Positions 45,144 to 58,577 of a stretch of 64,000 nucleotides of DNA are shown here, piece after piece. Position numbers and translations under genes: made by a program. Each line of letters opens with the position of its first letter. Position 1 is the first letter of the stretch. The notes under the pieces were generated by a model, which saw only the letters and a list, made by a program, of their open reading frames with translations, was not told where the DNA came from and ran no database searches. Source of the DNA: Stenotrophomonas maltophilia R551-3 (lineage in GTDB: Bacteria; Pseudomonadota; Gammaproteobacteria; Xanthomonadales; Xanthomonadaceae); NCBI RefSeq assembly GCF_000020665.1, contig NC_011071.1, positions 3,896,501 to 3,960,500 of the forward strand, written 5' to 3'.

Positions 45144-45530
45144 ATGCGCGCCCGCTGGATGCTGCTGGTGATGCTCCTGCCGCTGCCGGCTCTGGCTGGC
45201 GGTGGCAACTCGCAGACGCTGGAATGGCGCCAGGATGATGCACGGCTGGCACTGCGCTCGACCGAGGGCCAGGTGCATGTGGACGCCGCCAGCCCAGAGG
45301 CCCGCTTCGGCGTGCGCAGCGGCGATCGCATCCTGCGCGTGGACGACACTGCGGTGCGCCGGGTCGAGCACCTTGCCGGCGCCCTGCGCCACGCCACCGG
45401 CCCCACCGTCTATCTGTTGCTGCGCCGCGACAGGCGCGAAATGACAGTCCCGGTGAATGCGGCTGCCTGGCGCCTGGCGCTGGTCGCTCCGCCTCCACCG
45501 GCACCACCCCCTCCGCCAGCGCGGCGCTGA
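45144..45530 (+). CDS. small periplasmic PDZ-domain protein
   Basis: A 128-residue protein. It has a signal peptide (LLVMLLPLPALAGG), then a single PDZ-like domain of about 75 residues with the carboxylate-binding region ARFGVRSGDRILRVDDTAV, and a proline-rich tail. The start codon lies one base after the permease stop. No protease domain is attached, so it is likely a periplasmic accessory or sensor of this ABC system. I know of no named homologue. Confidence 0.75.
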   Translation: MRARWMLLVMLLPLPALAGGGNSQTLEWRQDDARLALRSTEGQVHVDAASPEARFGVRSGDRILRVDDTAVRRVEHLAGALRHATGPTVYLLLRRDRREMTVPVNAAAWRLALVAPPPPAPPPPPARR

Positions 45531-45650
45531 CCCCGCCTGCCCCTGCGGCCACGGGTTTGGCTATGCTTGATGGGTGGCGCCGGGCTCTCCCGGTGCGTGG
45601 ACACGATCGGCTCCATCGGCGCCGCCCATCCCTTTCTGCAGAACCGCTTG

Positions 45651-46993
<1,343 letters not shown>

Positions 46994-46997
<4 letters not shown>

Positions 46998-48346
46998 AAC
47001 GGCGCTCGTTCACCTTCCGCCTGTTCCTGCGCCTGCTGCCGGTGCTGGCGCTGGCCGCCGCCTTGCCATGGCTGCTGGCGTACTGGATGGACCATGGCTG
47101 GGTGGTTACCACGGTGTCGGCGCTGGTCCTGCTGTCGCTGATGTGGTGGACCCTGCGTCGCGCCACCGCGCCGGTACGTTCGCTGATGCGCGCCCTGTCC
47201 GGCACCACCAGCAGCTACCGCGATGGCGAGTACAACTTCGGCGTGTACTGGCCCGGCAACGATGAACTGGGTGACCTGGTAGAAGCCCACCGCGAGCTGG
47301 GTGATGTGCTGCGCGCGCAGCGACAGGGCCTGGTGCAGCGCGAGCTGCTGCTGGACACCATGGTGCAGAACACGCCGGTGGCAATGCTGCTGATCGCTTC
47401 CGGTGGCGATGGCATCGCCCGCGTGGTGTTTTCCAACCTGGCCGCGCGCAAGCTGCTGCACGGCGGCTGGAAGCTGGAAGGCCAGCGCCTGGAAGAGGTG
47501 CTGGAACAGGTGCCGGTGGAGCTGCGCGATGCCATCGCCCGTGGCGGCGACAGCCTGTTCGCAGTACACGCCGAGGGAGAGGATGGTGATGAGGACGACG
47601 AGCAGGTCTACCACCTGTCGCGGCGCGCCTTCCAGCTCAACGGCCGACCGCATGACCTGCTGCTGGTGCGTCTGCTGACCGCCGAGCTGCGGCGCCAGGA
47701 AGTGCAGACCTGGAAGAAGGTGATCCGGGTGATCAGCCACGAGCTCAACAACTCGCTGGCGCCGATCGCATCGCTGGCCCATTCCGGCGGTGTGCTGGTG
47801 CAGCGCGAACGCTTTGATCGGCTGCCGGAGATCTTCACCACCATCGAAGACCGTGCGCGCCACCTGGAAGGTTTCATCCGCGGCTATGCGCGCTTTGCCA
47901 AGCTGCCGCAACCGCAGTTGCAGACCGTGCACTGGGCACCGTTCCTGTCCAGCATGCGCCAACAGATTCCGTTCGGCATGGAGCACGAGCCGGACGAGGA
48001 ACTGAGCAGCCGCATCGACATCGCACAGTTCGGGCAGGCGCTGTTGAACCTGCTGAAGAACGCACATGAAGCCTGCGCCGAGGCTGATCCGCCGAACGAC
48101 GATGTGCAGGTGCAGCTGACGCGGTTGCCGCAGTGGCTGCGCCTGGACGTACTCGACCGTGGCAAGGGCATGAACGAGCAGGTGCTGCAGAACGCGTTGA
48201 TGCCGTTCTATTCGACCAAGCGCAACGGCACCGGATTGGGCCTGGCCTTGACCCGCGAGATCGTGGAAGCGCATGGCGGCCGGGTATCACTGCAGAATCG
48301 CGGCGATGGCGGGTTGTGCGTGTCGATCCTGTTGCCGGTGGGTTGA
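46994..48346 (+). CDS. sensor histidine kinase
   Basis: A 450-residue kinase. Two membrane helices (about 8-30 and 36-54) enclose almost no periplasmic loop, so it probably senses within or near the membrane. A HAMP-like segment follows, then a PAS-like region (about 110-220), the HisKA motif with His249 (RVISHELNNSLAPI) and the HATPase domain (NLLKNAHEACAEA, DRGKGMNEQVL, GTGLGLALTREI). The HELNNSLAPI box matches NtrB-like kinases that pair with NtrC-type regulators. Coupled by ATGA to the regulator. Confidence 0.9.
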
Positions 48347-48393
48347 GCGGGAAGATCCACGCCATGCGCGGATGTGCCGACCAAGGCCGGCAG

Positions 48394-48927
48394 CTACCAG
48401 ACGCGCCGCATCACCACCCGCAGGTTCATCGGGAACCCCAGCGCGGCCTCTTCGGCCATCACCGCGCGCAGGCCATCGTTCCACTCCGCCTGCGGCACTA
48501 CCGCGAACCCTTCGCTGGCATAGAAGGCCGCATTCCACGGCACGTCGGACAGCGTGGTCAGCACCGCGGCTGCGTAGCCCCCGCCCCTCGCCTGCGCCAT
48601 TGCGTGGCGCAGCAATGCACGGCCGTGGCCACGCCGCGCGTGCGTGGGATCCACGTCCATCTGCAGCACATGGAACTCACCGCACAGTTCGCCGGCCAGC
48701 AGGTAACCCGCAACGCCACCATCAGCTGCATCGACCACCCACAACTGACCGCGCTGCAAGCCCTCCTGCAGGGTCTGCAGGTCCAGCCCATGGCCGGCGA
48801 ACACCGTGTAGGCCGGATGACCTTTCAGCAGTTCGCCGGCACGTTGCTCAATGGCAGGCAGCGCACCGAGCTCTTCGGCGCGCGCTGCACGTGGCTCAGG
48901 ACTTCTTGAGCGGGCGCTTCCAGCCAT
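48394..48927 (-). CDS. GNAT-family N-acetyltransferase
   Basis: A 177-residue GNAT protein. The acetyl-CoA loop is [19 protein letters not shown] (R/Q-x-x-G-x-G/A equivalent RRGHGRA), with the usual flanking beta strands (FHVLQMDV) and a C-terminal [14 protein letters not shown] motif. The start at 48927 overlaps the end of glmU by about 32 bp, so the genes are probably co-transcribed. The acceptor substrate is unknown; amine or protein acetylation are possible. Confidence 0.8.
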   Translation of the reverse strand: MAGSARSRSPEPRAARAEELGALPAIEQRAGELLKGHPAYTVFAGHGLDLQTLQEGLQRGQLWVVDAADGGVAGYLLAGELCGEFHVLQMDVDPTHARRGHGRALLRHAMAQARGGGYAAAVLTTLSDVPWNAAFYASEGFAVVPQAEWNDGLRAVMAEEAALGFPMNLRVVMRRVW

Positions 48928-50263
48928 CGATGGTTTCCTGTCGTGCACGTGCCAGGGTCAGCTTGCCATCCGGGGCGTCGCGGGTGATGACCGAACCGGC
49001 GGCAATCGTCGCGCTGTCGCCAATGGTCACCGGTGCTACCAGCGAACTGTTGGAACCGATGAAAGCGTTGTCGCCGATGGTGGTGGTCGACTTGTTGACG
49101 CCGTCGTAGTTGCAGGTGATGGTGCCGGCACCAATGTTCACCTTGCTGCCGATCACCGCGTCGCCCAGGTAGGTCAGGTGGTTGGCCTTGCTGCCCACTC
49201 CCAGGGTGACCTTCTTGGTCTCGACGAAGTTGCCCACGTGCACGCCGTCGGCCAGCACGGTACCGGGGCGCAGGCGGGCGAACGGTCCTACCTGCGCAGC
49301 ACCTTCGGTGATCACGCCTTCCAGGTCGCAGTGCGCACGCACTTCGGTGCCCGGGCCGAGATTGACGTCCTTCAGCCGGTTGAACGGTCCAATGGTCACG
49401 CCATCGCCCAGCACGATGTTGCCCTCGAGCACGACGTCAACATCGATCAGCACGTCGTTGCCGACACTGACAGTACCGCGGATGTCCAGGCGCGCCGGAT
49501 CACGCACGCGCGCACCCTGCGCGCACAAAGCGCGCACGGCGCGGCGCTGCCAGGCGCGCTCCAGCTGCGACAGCTGCCAGGGATCGTTTGCACCTTCGGC
49601 TTCCTGTGCATCAGCCACCAGCGCCATCTCGGCCGGGGTGTACTCATGCGCGGCGAAGGCGAACACGTCGGTGAGGTAGTACTCGCCCTGTGCATTGCTG
49701 TTCGACAGCTGCGACAGCCAACGGCGCAGCGCGGTGGATTCGGCGGCGATGATGCCGGTATTGATCGTGCGTACGCGCAGCTGGTCGTCGTTGGCGTCCT
49801 TCTGCTCGACGATCGAGCCGACCTTGCCCTCGGCGTCGCGCAGCACGCGGCCATATCCGGTCGGATCATCCATCTCGGCCACCAGCACGGCCAGCCGACC
49901 GGGCTGCGCCAACAGGTCACGCAGGGTCTGTGCGCGGATCAGCGGCACGTCGCCGTACAGCACCAGCACCTGTGCGGCATCGGGCACCTGCGGCATCGCC
50001 TGGGCGACCGCATGGCCGGTGCCCAGCTGCTGCGCCTGCTCGGCCCACTGCAGGTCGGGCTGGCCGGCGAAGTGCTGGCGCACCGCTTCACCACCATGGC
50101 CATAGACCACATGGATCGCCGCCGGTTCCAGTTCGCGGGCGGCCGCGATCACGTGCGCCAGCATCGGCTGGCCGGCGATCGGCTGCAGCACCTTCGGCAG
50201 CACCGATTTCATGCGCTTGCCGGCGCCGGCGGCGAGGATGATGACGTGCAGGGGTTGGGTCAT
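48896..50263 (-). CDS. glmU: bifunctional GlmU (uridyltransferase/acetyltransferase)
   Basis: A 455-residue GlmU. The N-terminal pyrophosphorylase domain has [17 protein letters not shown]; the C-terminal left-handed beta-helix domain is built from hexapeptide repeats such as [12 protein letters not shown]. It makes UDP-GlcNAc from glucosamine-1-phosphate and pairs functionally with glmS at 38.5 kb. The gene lies downstream of the atp operon, the usual xanthomonad arrangement, separated by gtrA-like and repeat DNA. Confidence 0.96.
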   Translation of the reverse strand: MTQPLHVIILAAGAGKRMKSVLPKVLQPIAGQPMLAHVIAAARELEPAAIHVVYGHGGEAVRQHFAGQPDLQWAEQAQQLGTGHAVAQAMPQVPDAAQVLVLYGDVPLIRAQTLRDLLAQPGRLAVLVAEMDDPTGYGRVLRDAEGKVGSIVEQKDANDDQLRVRTINTGIIAAESTALRRWLSQLSNSNAQGEYYLTDVFAFAAHEYTPAEMALVADAQEAEGANDPWQLSQLERAWQRRAVRALCAQGARVRDPARLDIRGTVSVGNDVLIDVDVVLEGNIVLGDGVTIGPFNRLKDVNLGPGTEVRAHCDLEGVITEGAAQVGPFARLRPGTVLADGVHVGNFVETKKVTLGVGSKANHLTYLGDAVIGSKVNIGAGTITCNYDGVNKSTTTIGDNAFIGSNSSLVAPVTIGDSATIAAGSVITRDAPDGKLTLARARQETIDGWKRPLKKS

Positions 50264-50346
50264 GGGAGCGGCAATCCGTGGTTCGTTGCCCGTGATTCTA
50301 GAGCGTAGGCCGTTAACATGGATGTCCTCCTGCCTTCACCACGCCC

Positions 50347-50730
50347 ATGACCCTCGTCCGCCAGGGAAGCACCTACCTCGTCATCGGGCTCATGCAGCTG
50401 CTGGTTGACTGGCTGGTGTTCGTTGTCACCACCGCGCTGGGGTTGCCGATAGTACCGGCCAACGTCGCCGGACGCCTGGCCGGGATGCTGCTGGGCTTCT
50501 GGCTCAACGGCCGTTACACCTTTGCCGAGGCAGGCACGCACAAACTGGGCTGGAGGCGCTTCGCGCGCTTCTTCGGGCTGTGGCTGCTGTTGACCGTGGC
50601 CAGCACACTGCTGGTAAGCCTGGTCGACCACACACTGGGCCTGCAGTACACCTGGCTGGCCAAGCCACTGGTGGAAGGCGGGCTGGCCGGCGCGTCCTTC
50701 CTGCTGATGCGCTACGTGGTGTATCGCTGA
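50347..50730 (+). CDS. GtrA-like membrane protein
   Basis: A 127-residue protein with four predicted membrane helices and the GtrA family pattern: YLVIGLMQLLVDWLVFVVTT, PANVAGRLAGMLLGFWLNGRYTF and a C-terminal LLMRYVVYR. GtrA-like proteins are thought to flip or assist undecaprenyl-linked sugars in cell-surface polysaccharide assembly. Divergent from glmU with 83 bp between the starts. No partner glycosyltransferase is adjacent. Confidence 0.85.
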   Translation: MTLVRQGSTYLVIGLMQLLVDWLVFVVTTALGLPIVPANVAGRLAGMLLGFWLNGRYTFAEAGTHKLGWRRFARFFGLWLLLTVASTLLVSLVDHTLGLQYTWLAKPLVEGGLAGASFLLMRYVVYR

Positions 50731-50752
50731 CGCGGCGCAGGGATCGGGATCG

Positions 50753-50839
50753 GTAGAGTCGACTGTCAGTCGACTGCTCTTCCATCAGACCGCGAAAATC
50801 CCGCGCTGCGCGCGATAGTCGACTGACAGTCGACTCTAC
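50753..50839. repeat. GTAG-headed REP pair with GTCGACT stem
   Basis: GTAGAGTCGACTgtcAGTCGACT and its inverse ending in CTCTAC at 50839. Head as in SMAG repeats but with an unrelated stem (AGTCGACT), so a third subfamily. Lies between gtrA and atpC. Confidence 0.75.
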
Positions 50840-50867
50840 CCAGTCGGCCCTGCCCCACCAGCCAAAC

Positions 50868-50896
50868 AAAAACGCCGGCGCAGGGCCGGCGTTCTC
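50868..50896 (-). terminator. atp operon terminator
   Basis: On the minus strand AACGCCGGC-CCTGC-GCCGGCGTT followed by TTTGTTT, 22 bp after the atpC stop. Confidence 0.85.
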
Positions 50897-50917
50897 GTGG
50901 ATGCAGCGCGAGAAACC

Positions 50918-51340
50918 TCAGTGCTTGAGGGTCTTGCGCAGGCGCTCCAGCGCCTGCAGCTGGACAACAGCTTCAGCCAGCTTCTGCTGGGCTTCGGCCA
51001 CTTCCATCGCTTCGCCGCGATTGGCCAGGATGCGCTCGGCTTCTTCCTTGGCCTTGCGGACCGAGGCTTCGTCGATGTCCTGTGCGCGGATCGCGGTGTC
51101 GGCCAGCACGGTCACGACCTGCGGCTGCACTTCCAGGATGCCGCCGGAAATGGCGAAATCCAGCTGCTCGCCGTTCGGCGTGGTCACCACCACCTTGCCC
51201 GGCTTCAGGCGGGTGATCAGCGGCGCGTGCTTGGGCGCGATGCCCAGTTCGCCCAGCTCACCGGTGGCCACGACCAGGGTCGCTTCACCACGGAAGATTT
51301 CCTGCTCGGCGCTGACGATGTCGCAACGGATGGTGCTCAT
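50918..51340 (-). CDS. atpC: ATP synthase F1 epsilon subunit
   Basis: A 140-residue epsilon subunit: an N-terminal beta-sandwich ([39 protein letters not shown]) and a C-terminal helical hairpin ([20 protein letters not shown]). It regulates rotation and couples F1 to the c-ring. It is last in the operon and lies 113 bp after atpD, a gap with several stem-loops. Confidence 0.95.
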   Translation of the reverse strand: MSTIRCDIVSAEQEIFRGEATLVVATGELGELGIAPKHAPLITRLKPGKVVVTTPNGEQLDFAISGGILEVQPQVVTVLADTAIRAQDIDEASVRKAKEEAERILANRGEAMEVAEAQQKLAEAVVQLQALERLRKTLKH

Positions 51341-51368
51341 GGAACTCTCTTCGCTAGGGGGCGGGTGT

Positions 51369-51446
51369 TACCCACCGCAGGGGTTTCCGCAGCGGTGGGC
51401 GCAGGCCCACCCCGTGTCACGGATGGGACAGGCCGAAGCCTGTCCC
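51369..51446 (-). other. stem-loop cluster in the atpD-atpC gap
   Basis: Three stems in 78 bp: CCCACCGC/GCGGTGGG (51371-51399), overlapping GGTGGGC-gcag-GCCCACC, and GGGACAGGC-CGAA-GCCTGTCCC (51425-51446). Within the operon mRNA they could act in RNA processing or in adjusting atpC expression. Confidence 0.6.
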
Positions 51447-51453
51447 CGCCGCA

Positions 51454-53762
<2,309 letters not shown>

Positions 53763-53778
53763 CTTTGATTCCCGTAGA

Positions 53779-53833
53779 GCGGGGCTCTGCCCCACTGCAT
53801 TCAACGGTGTGGCGGGGCCAGGCCCCGCCACAC
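53779..53833 (-). other. stem-loops in the atpA-atpG gap
   Basis: GGGGC-tct-GCCCC near 53781-53793, and GTGTGGCGGGGCC / GGCCCCGCCACAC (53807-53833), a 13-bp perfect stem. The second lies directly after atpA, so it would sit in the mRNA between the two cistrons. Confidence 0.65.
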
Positions 53834-53840
53834 GTTCGTC

Positions 53841-55388
53841 TTACCAGCTGCCGGTGGTCTTGAACTCGGCGATGCCCTTCTTGAAGGCACCTTCGATGTC
53901 GTTGTCCCAACCGCCGGTGGCGTTGACCTTGTTGATCAGCTCGCCCTGGGTGTTGGCGAAGTGGGCGTGCAGGCCTTCTTCGAACGCCAGCAGCTTGTTG
54001 ACCGGCACGTCGTCGAGGTAGCCCTCGTTGACGGCGTAGATCGACAGCGCCTGGTTGGCGATCGACATCGGCGCGTACTGCTTCTGCTTCATCAGCTCGG
54101 TGACGCGCTGGCCACGCTCCAGCTGCTTGCGGGTCGCTTCGTCCAGGTCCGAGGCGAACTGCGCGAACGCAGCCAGCTCACGGTACTGGGCCAGCGAGAT
54201 GCGGATGCCGCCCGACAGCTTCTTGATGATCTTGGTCTGGGCCGAGCCACCGACGCGCGACACCGAGATACCGGCGTTCACGGCCGGGCGGATGCCGGCG
54301 TTGAACAGGTCGGTTTCCAGGAAGATCTGGCCGTCGGTGATCGAGATCACGTTGGTCGGAACGAACGCGGAAACGTCGCCCGCCTGGGTTTCGATGATCG
54401 GCAGCGCGGTCAGCGAACCGGTCTTGCCGGTGACCTTGCCTTCGGTGAACTTCTCGACGTACTCCTCGGACACGCGGGCAGCGCGCTCGAGCAGACGGGA
54501 GTGCAGGTAGAACACGTCACCCGGGTAGGCTTCACGGCCCGGCGGGCGCTTCAGCAGCAGCGAGATCTGGCGGTAGGCAACGGCCTGCTTGGACAGATCG
54601 TCGTACACGATCAGCGCGTCTTCGCCGCGGTCCATGAAGTACTCACCCATGGTGCAGCCCGAGTAGGCGCTGATGTACTGCATGGCAGCCGATTCGGAAG
54701 CAGTGGCGGCAACCACGACGGTGTGTGCCAGCGCGCCGTTCTCTTCAAGCTTGCGCACGATGTTGGCGATGGTCGAAGCCTTCTGGCCGATCGCAACGTA
54801 CACGCACTTGATGCCGGTGCCCTTCTGGTTGATCACCGCATCGATGGCCATCGCGGTCTTGCCGGTCTGGCGGTCGCCGATGATCAGCTCACGCTGGCCA
54901 CGGCCGATCGGGATCATCGAGTCGACCGACTTGTAACCGGTCTGCACCGGCTGGTCGACCGACTTGCGCCAGATCACGCCCGGTGCAACGCGCTCCACCG
55001 GAGCGGTCAGGTCGGTACCCAGCGGGCCCTTGCCATCGATCGGCTCGCCCAGGGCATTGACGACGCGGCCCAGCAGTTCCGGACCAACCGGCACTTCCAG
55101 GATGCGGCCGGTGGTCTTGGCAACGTCGCCTTCGCGCAGGTGCTCGTAGCCGCCCAGGACCACGGCGCCGACCGAGTCGCGCTCCAGGTTCAGGGCCAGG
55201 GCGAAGCTGTTGTTCGGCAGTTCGATCATTTCGCCCTGCATCACGTCGGCCAGACCGAAGATGCGCACGATGCCGTCGGACACGCTGGTCACGGTGCCTT
55301 CGTTGCGCGATTCCGCGGCCAGCTTGACCTTCTCGATGCGGTTCTTGATCAGTTCGCTGATTTCGGAGGGGTTGAGCGTGGTTGCCAT
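53841..55388 (-). CDS. atpA: ATP synthase F1 alpha subunit
   Basis: A 515-residue alpha subunit with P-loop [24 protein letters not shown] and the C-terminal helical domain. The start at 55388 ([10 protein letters not shown]) is used; a second in-frame ATG two codons upstream exists. Non-catalytic nucleotide-binding subunit that alternates with beta. It is followed by a strong stem-loop. Confidence 0.96.
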   Translation of the reverse strand: MATTLNPSEISELIKNRIEKVKLAAESRNEGTVTSVSDGIVRIFGLADVMQGEMIELPNNSFALALNLERDSVGAVVLGGYEHLREGDVAKTTGRILEVPVGPELLGRVVNALGEPIDGKGPLGTDLTAPVERVAPGVIWRKSVDQPVQTGYKSVDSMIPIGRGQRELIIGDRQTGKTAMAIDAVINQKGTGIKCVYVAIGQKASTIANIVRKLEENGALAHTVVVAATASESAAMQYISAYSGCTMGEYFMDRGEDALIVYDDLSKQAVAYRQISLLLKRPPGREAYPGDVFYLHSRLLERAARVSEEYVEKFTEGKVTGKTGSLTALPIIETQAGDVSAFVPTNVISITDGQIFLETDLFNAGIRPAVNAGISVSRVGGSAQTKIIKKLSGGIRISLAQYRELAAFAQFASDLDEATRKQLERGQRVTELMKQKQYAPMSIANQALSIYAVNEGYLDDVPVNKLLAFEEGLHAHFANTQGELINKVNATGGWDNDIEGAFKKGIAEFKTTGSW

Positions 55389-55432
55389 CGTCAAGTCCTA
55401 GTGCCGGCAGCGGGGCCGGACGTTAAATGAAT

Positions 55433-55960
55433 TCAGTTAGCGAGCGCGGTCTGCAGACGGGCCAGCTTGCCCTTCAGCGAACCATCGATGACCACGTCAC
55501 CGGCGTCGATCACGGCGCCACCGATCAGCGAGGCGTCGACCGCGGTGGTCACTTCGACCTCGCGGTTGAAGCGCTTGCGCAGCGCGGTCTTGATCGCGTC
55601 CAGTTCACCGGCCGAGAGTTCGGCGGCAGAGGTCACGTTGGCCTTGACCACGTGCTCGGCATCGGCGCGCAGGGCGTCGAACATGCCGGAGATTTCCGGC
55701 AGCAGCGGCAGACGATGCGATTCGGCCAGGATGGCCAGGAAGCGCGAGTAGGTCTCGCCGTGGGTCACCGGCGCCAGCAGGGCGACGGCGTCGTCACGGC
55801 CCAGCTCCGGGTTGGCGAGCAGGGCCGCCACGCGCGGGTCGGCGGCGACGTGGGCGGAGAACGCGAGGGCGTCCGACCACGGCGCGAACGCGCCTTCGTC
55901 GCGCGCGGTCGCGAACGCGGCGCGGGCGTACGGGCGGGCAAGCGTGAGGGCCTGGCTCAT
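55433..55960 (-). CDS. atpH: ATP synthase F1 delta subunit
   Basis: A 175-residue delta (OSCP-like) subunit beginning MSQALTLARPYARAAF, with the C-terminal VTTAVDASLIGGAVIDAGD. It joins F1 to the peripheral stalk. It starts 2 bp after atpF ends, so the pair is translationally close. Confidence 0.94.
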   Translation of the reverse strand: MSQALTLARPYARAAFATARDEGAFAPWSDALAFSAHVAADPRVAALLANPELGRDDAVALLAPVTHGETYSRFLAILAESHRLPLLPEISGMFDALRADAEHVVKANVTSAAELSAGELDAIKTALRKRFNREVEVTTAVDASLIGGAVIDAGDVVIDGSLKGKLARLQTALAN

Positions 55961-55962
55961 CC

Positions 55963-56433
55963 TTAGATCTCCGAGGCCAGCTCGTCGAGCAGCGCCTTGT
56001 GGGCGTTGGCGTCGATTTCGCGCTTGAGCAGCTTTTCGGCACCGGTCACGGCCAGCGCGGACACCTGCTTGCGCAGATCTTCACGGGCACGATTGGCGGC
56101 GGCGTCGATCTCAGCCTGGGCCAGATCCTTCTGACGGGTGGCTTCGGTGATCGCTTCGGTACGGGCAGCATCAACGATCTGGTTGGCACGCGCGTGGGCC
56201 TGATCGATGATCTCGTTGGCCTTGGTGCGGGCTTCCTTCAGCGCTTCGTTGACCTTCTCCTGCGCCTGGGCCAGATCTTTCTGGCTGCGGTCGGCAGCAG
56301 CGAGGCCTTCAGCAATCTTCTGCTGGCGCTCTTCGATCGCGTTCATCAGCGGCGGCCAGATCTTGGTCGCGATGATCCAGATGAGACCAGCGAAGGCGAG
56401 CGCCTGCGCAAGAAGGGTGAAATTGATATTCAT
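55963..56433 (-). CDS. atpF: ATP synthase F0 b subunit
   Basis: A 156-residue b subunit. One N-terminal membrane helix ([21 protein letters not shown]) is followed by a long charged coiled-coil helix that forms the peripheral stalk. The ATG at 56433 gives the standard start; the longer frame overlaps the gap stem-loops. Confidence 0.94.
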   Translation of the reverse strand: MNINFTLLAQALAFAGLIWIIATKIWPPLMNAIEERQQKIAEGLAAADRSQKDLAQAQEKVNEALKEARTKANEIIDQAHARANQIVDAARTEAITEATRQKDLAQAEIDAAANRAREDLRKQVSALAVTGAEKLLKREIDANAHKALLDELASEI

Positions 56434-56464
56434 GGTTAGCTCGATCGCTGGTTTCGGGGTGGAC

Positions 56465-56522
56465 GCGCCGCCGAAGCGGCGCATCCGGCCTTCATCCGAA
56501 ACCGGGTGCATCAGCACCCGGT
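56465..56522 (-). other. stem-loops in the atpE-atpF gap
   Basis: GCGCCGC-CGAA-GCGGCGC (56465-56482) and ACCGGGTG-catcag-CACCCGGT (56501-56522) lie between atpE and atpF. They may protect or adjust the atpE portion of the mRNA, which must be translated more than other subunits. Confidence 0.6.
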
Positions 56523-56539
56523 CGTCTCAAACCGCTGTA

Positions 56540-56869
<330 letters not shown>

Positions 56870-56918
56870 CTAAGGGTGATGAAACGGATGAAGGTTGAAA
56901 CGCGTTGAAGCTTGAAAC

Positions 56919-57719
56919 TCAGTGAGCGTCTTCCGACAGGCTCAGGTACACGATCGACAGCATCATGAAGATGAAGGCCTGCAGCGGGATCACCAGCAGG
57001 TGGAACAGCATCCAGCCGAGGCCGAACGCACCACCGGCAATGGCACCGAAGAAACCGGCACCACCCAGCACCCAGATCAGCAGGAACACGATTTCGCCGC
57101 CGAACATGTTGCCGAACAGTCGCATCGCCAGAGAAATCGGCTTGCTCAGCCACTCGACGATGTTGAGGATCAGGTTGAACGGCATCATCCACTTGCCGAA
57201 CGGCGCCGTCAGGAATTCCTTGATGAAGCCGAGCAGGCCCTTGGACTTCAGCGCGAAGAACAGCATCAGGAAGAACACGCTGAAGGCCATGCCCAGGGTG
57301 GCATTGACGTCAGCGGTCGGCACCGGCTTCCAGTAGTGGACGCCCGCCCATTCCAGCGGCTTGGCGATGAAATCGGCCGGGATCATCTTCAGCAGATTCA
57401 TCATCAGGATCCAGAAGAAGATCGTGATGGCGATCGGCGTCACCAGCTTGCTCTTGCCGTGGTAGGTGTCCTTGGCCTGGCGGTCGACGAACTCCAGGCA
57501 GATCTCGACGAAAGCCTGCCACTTGCCCGGCACGCCGGCGGTGGCCTTGCGGGTTCCCAGCCAGAACGCGACAACAATCACCAGGCCCATCAGGACCGCG
57601 GTGAGGAAGGTGTCGACGTGGATGTGCCAGAACATACCCTCACCCTTGCCGACCGGCGCGGTCAGGTTGTGCAGGTGATGCTGGATGTAGCTGGTAGGGG
57701 TTAGAGCCTCGCCCGCCAT
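56919..57719 (-). CDS. atpB: ATP synthase F0 a subunit
   Basis: A 266-residue a subunit with five to six membrane helices. The essential Arg lies in WLSKPISLAMRLFGNMFGGEIVF. It forms the stator half-channels for protons. The gene precedes atpE by 73 bp and follows atpI by about 30 bp. Confidence 0.94.
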   Translation of the reverse strand: MAGEALTPTSYIQHHLHNLTAPVGKGEGMFWHIHVDTFLTAVLMGLVIVVAFWLGTRKATAGVPGKWQAFVEICLEFVDRQAKDTYHGKSKLVTPIAITIFFWILMMNLLKMIPADFIAKPLEWAGVHYWKPVPTADVNATLGMAFSVFFLMLFFALKSKGLLGFIKEFLTAPFGKWMMPFNLILNIVEWLSKPISLAMRLFGNMFGGEIVFLLIWVLGGAGFFGAIAGGAFGLGWMLFHLLVIPLQAFIFMMLSIVYLSLSEDAH

Positions 57720-57749
57720 GTGTCCGGAACCTTAGTTAATTGAATTCTG

Positions 57750-58115
57750 TCAACGCCTGGCCATGGCCAGGACCTGGAACATCAGACCGACGGCGATACC
57801 GGCCAACAGCGCCAATGCAGGCAGCTTGAAGACCAGGAACCCCACCAGCAGGACGCCGAATACCACCACCCACTTGGCGACGATCGCAATGATCAGGCGA
57901 GCCATCGCCGATCCTGCGGCCAGTGCCCCACCGCCCAGTGCCATCCGTGCCGCAACCCAGCCACCGGCCGAAATGGCCACACCGGACGCCAGCGCGCCGA
58001 GGGCATACTTCGGACCAACCAGCAGGAAGGCCAGGGCCAGGACAGCCACTGCGGCCAGCGGGTAGACCGCGGCGCGCAGCATCAGTCGCCGACCCGCATC
58101 AACGGAGTTCAGCAC
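57750..58115 (-). CDS. atpI: ATP synthase assembly protein AtpI
   Basis: A 121-residue four-helix membrane protein typical of AtpI, first in the operon and thought to help c-ring assembly. The likely start is GTG at 58115 (LNSVDAGRRLMLRAAV); a TTG at 58154 is in frame and an internal ATG is 11 codons later, so the N-terminus is not certain. The sequence is low in conserved motifs, and position supports the call. Confidence 0.8.
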   Translation of the reverse strand: MLNSVDAGRRLMLRAAVYPLAAVAVLALAFLLVGPKYALGALASGVAISAGGWVAARMALGGGALAAGSAMARLIIAIVAKWVVVFGVLLVGFLVFKLPALALLAGIAVGLMFQVLAMARR

Positions 58116-58186
58116 AGGACGTCCCGCGTGGTTGCAAGTGGAAGGCTGAGGCAACTACAGCAAGGGGGGCCTCATCGAGCCGCCAA

Positions 58187-58216
58187 ATTATAGCAATGGG
58201 ACAATTTGCGAGACAA
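58187..58216 (-). promoter_or_regulatory. putative sigma-70 promoter of the atp operon
   Basis: Minus-strand TTGTCT (58211-58216) and a perfect TATAAT (58187-58192) are separated by 18 bp. The expected start near 58180 leaves a leader of about 65 nt to the GTG of atpI. Confidence 0.7.
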
Positions 58217-58284
58217 CCGCTGCCTGTTCATCCCGGGAAGCCGCAAGTTGCGGTAGCGCTTACATTTTTGCGTGCCACCCGGGG

Positions 58285-58460
58285 GACAATGACGTCCGCG
58301 CGATGTTGCAGCGCAGCATTGAACTTTGGTCGCAGGCCACGGAACTTTCGCCGCAGCGTGCCGGTCCGATCTTTCGACCTGCCTGCAGCAACCTCGTCGA
58401 CGCTTCGCCCCGCAGGTCCCACGATGGCCCCGAAGCCCCGCTCCGGGGCCATCTTTTTTG
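58285..58460 (+). ncRNA. candidate small RNA or leader ending in a strong terminator
   Basis: About 170 nt of plus-strand DNA with no ORF supported by a ribosome-binding site, ending in the GATGGCCCC...GGGGCCATC stem and a TTTTTT tract (58423-58459). Upstream at 58260-58290 lie weak promoter-like TTACAT and GACAAT boxes. The terminator loop carries CCCC, as in the C-rich loops of xanthomonad small RNAs. It could equally be an attenuated leader of the downstream omp gene, whose start is 118 bp later. Confidence 0.4.
58423..58459 (+). terminator. intrinsic terminator
   Basis: GATGGCCCCG / CGGGGCCATC stem with an 11-nt loop and six T residues, in plus orientation, without any upstream protein gene on that strand. 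Confidence 0.85.
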
Positions 58461-58577
58461 CATCGTCGCGACAGCGCTGAACCGTGCACATGCCGTGGAC
58501 CATACGTTCACGGATGGTGGACGGCGCCGTCCGGCACAGTGGTCTTCATTCTGATGAACCACTGCAAGGACTCTTCG

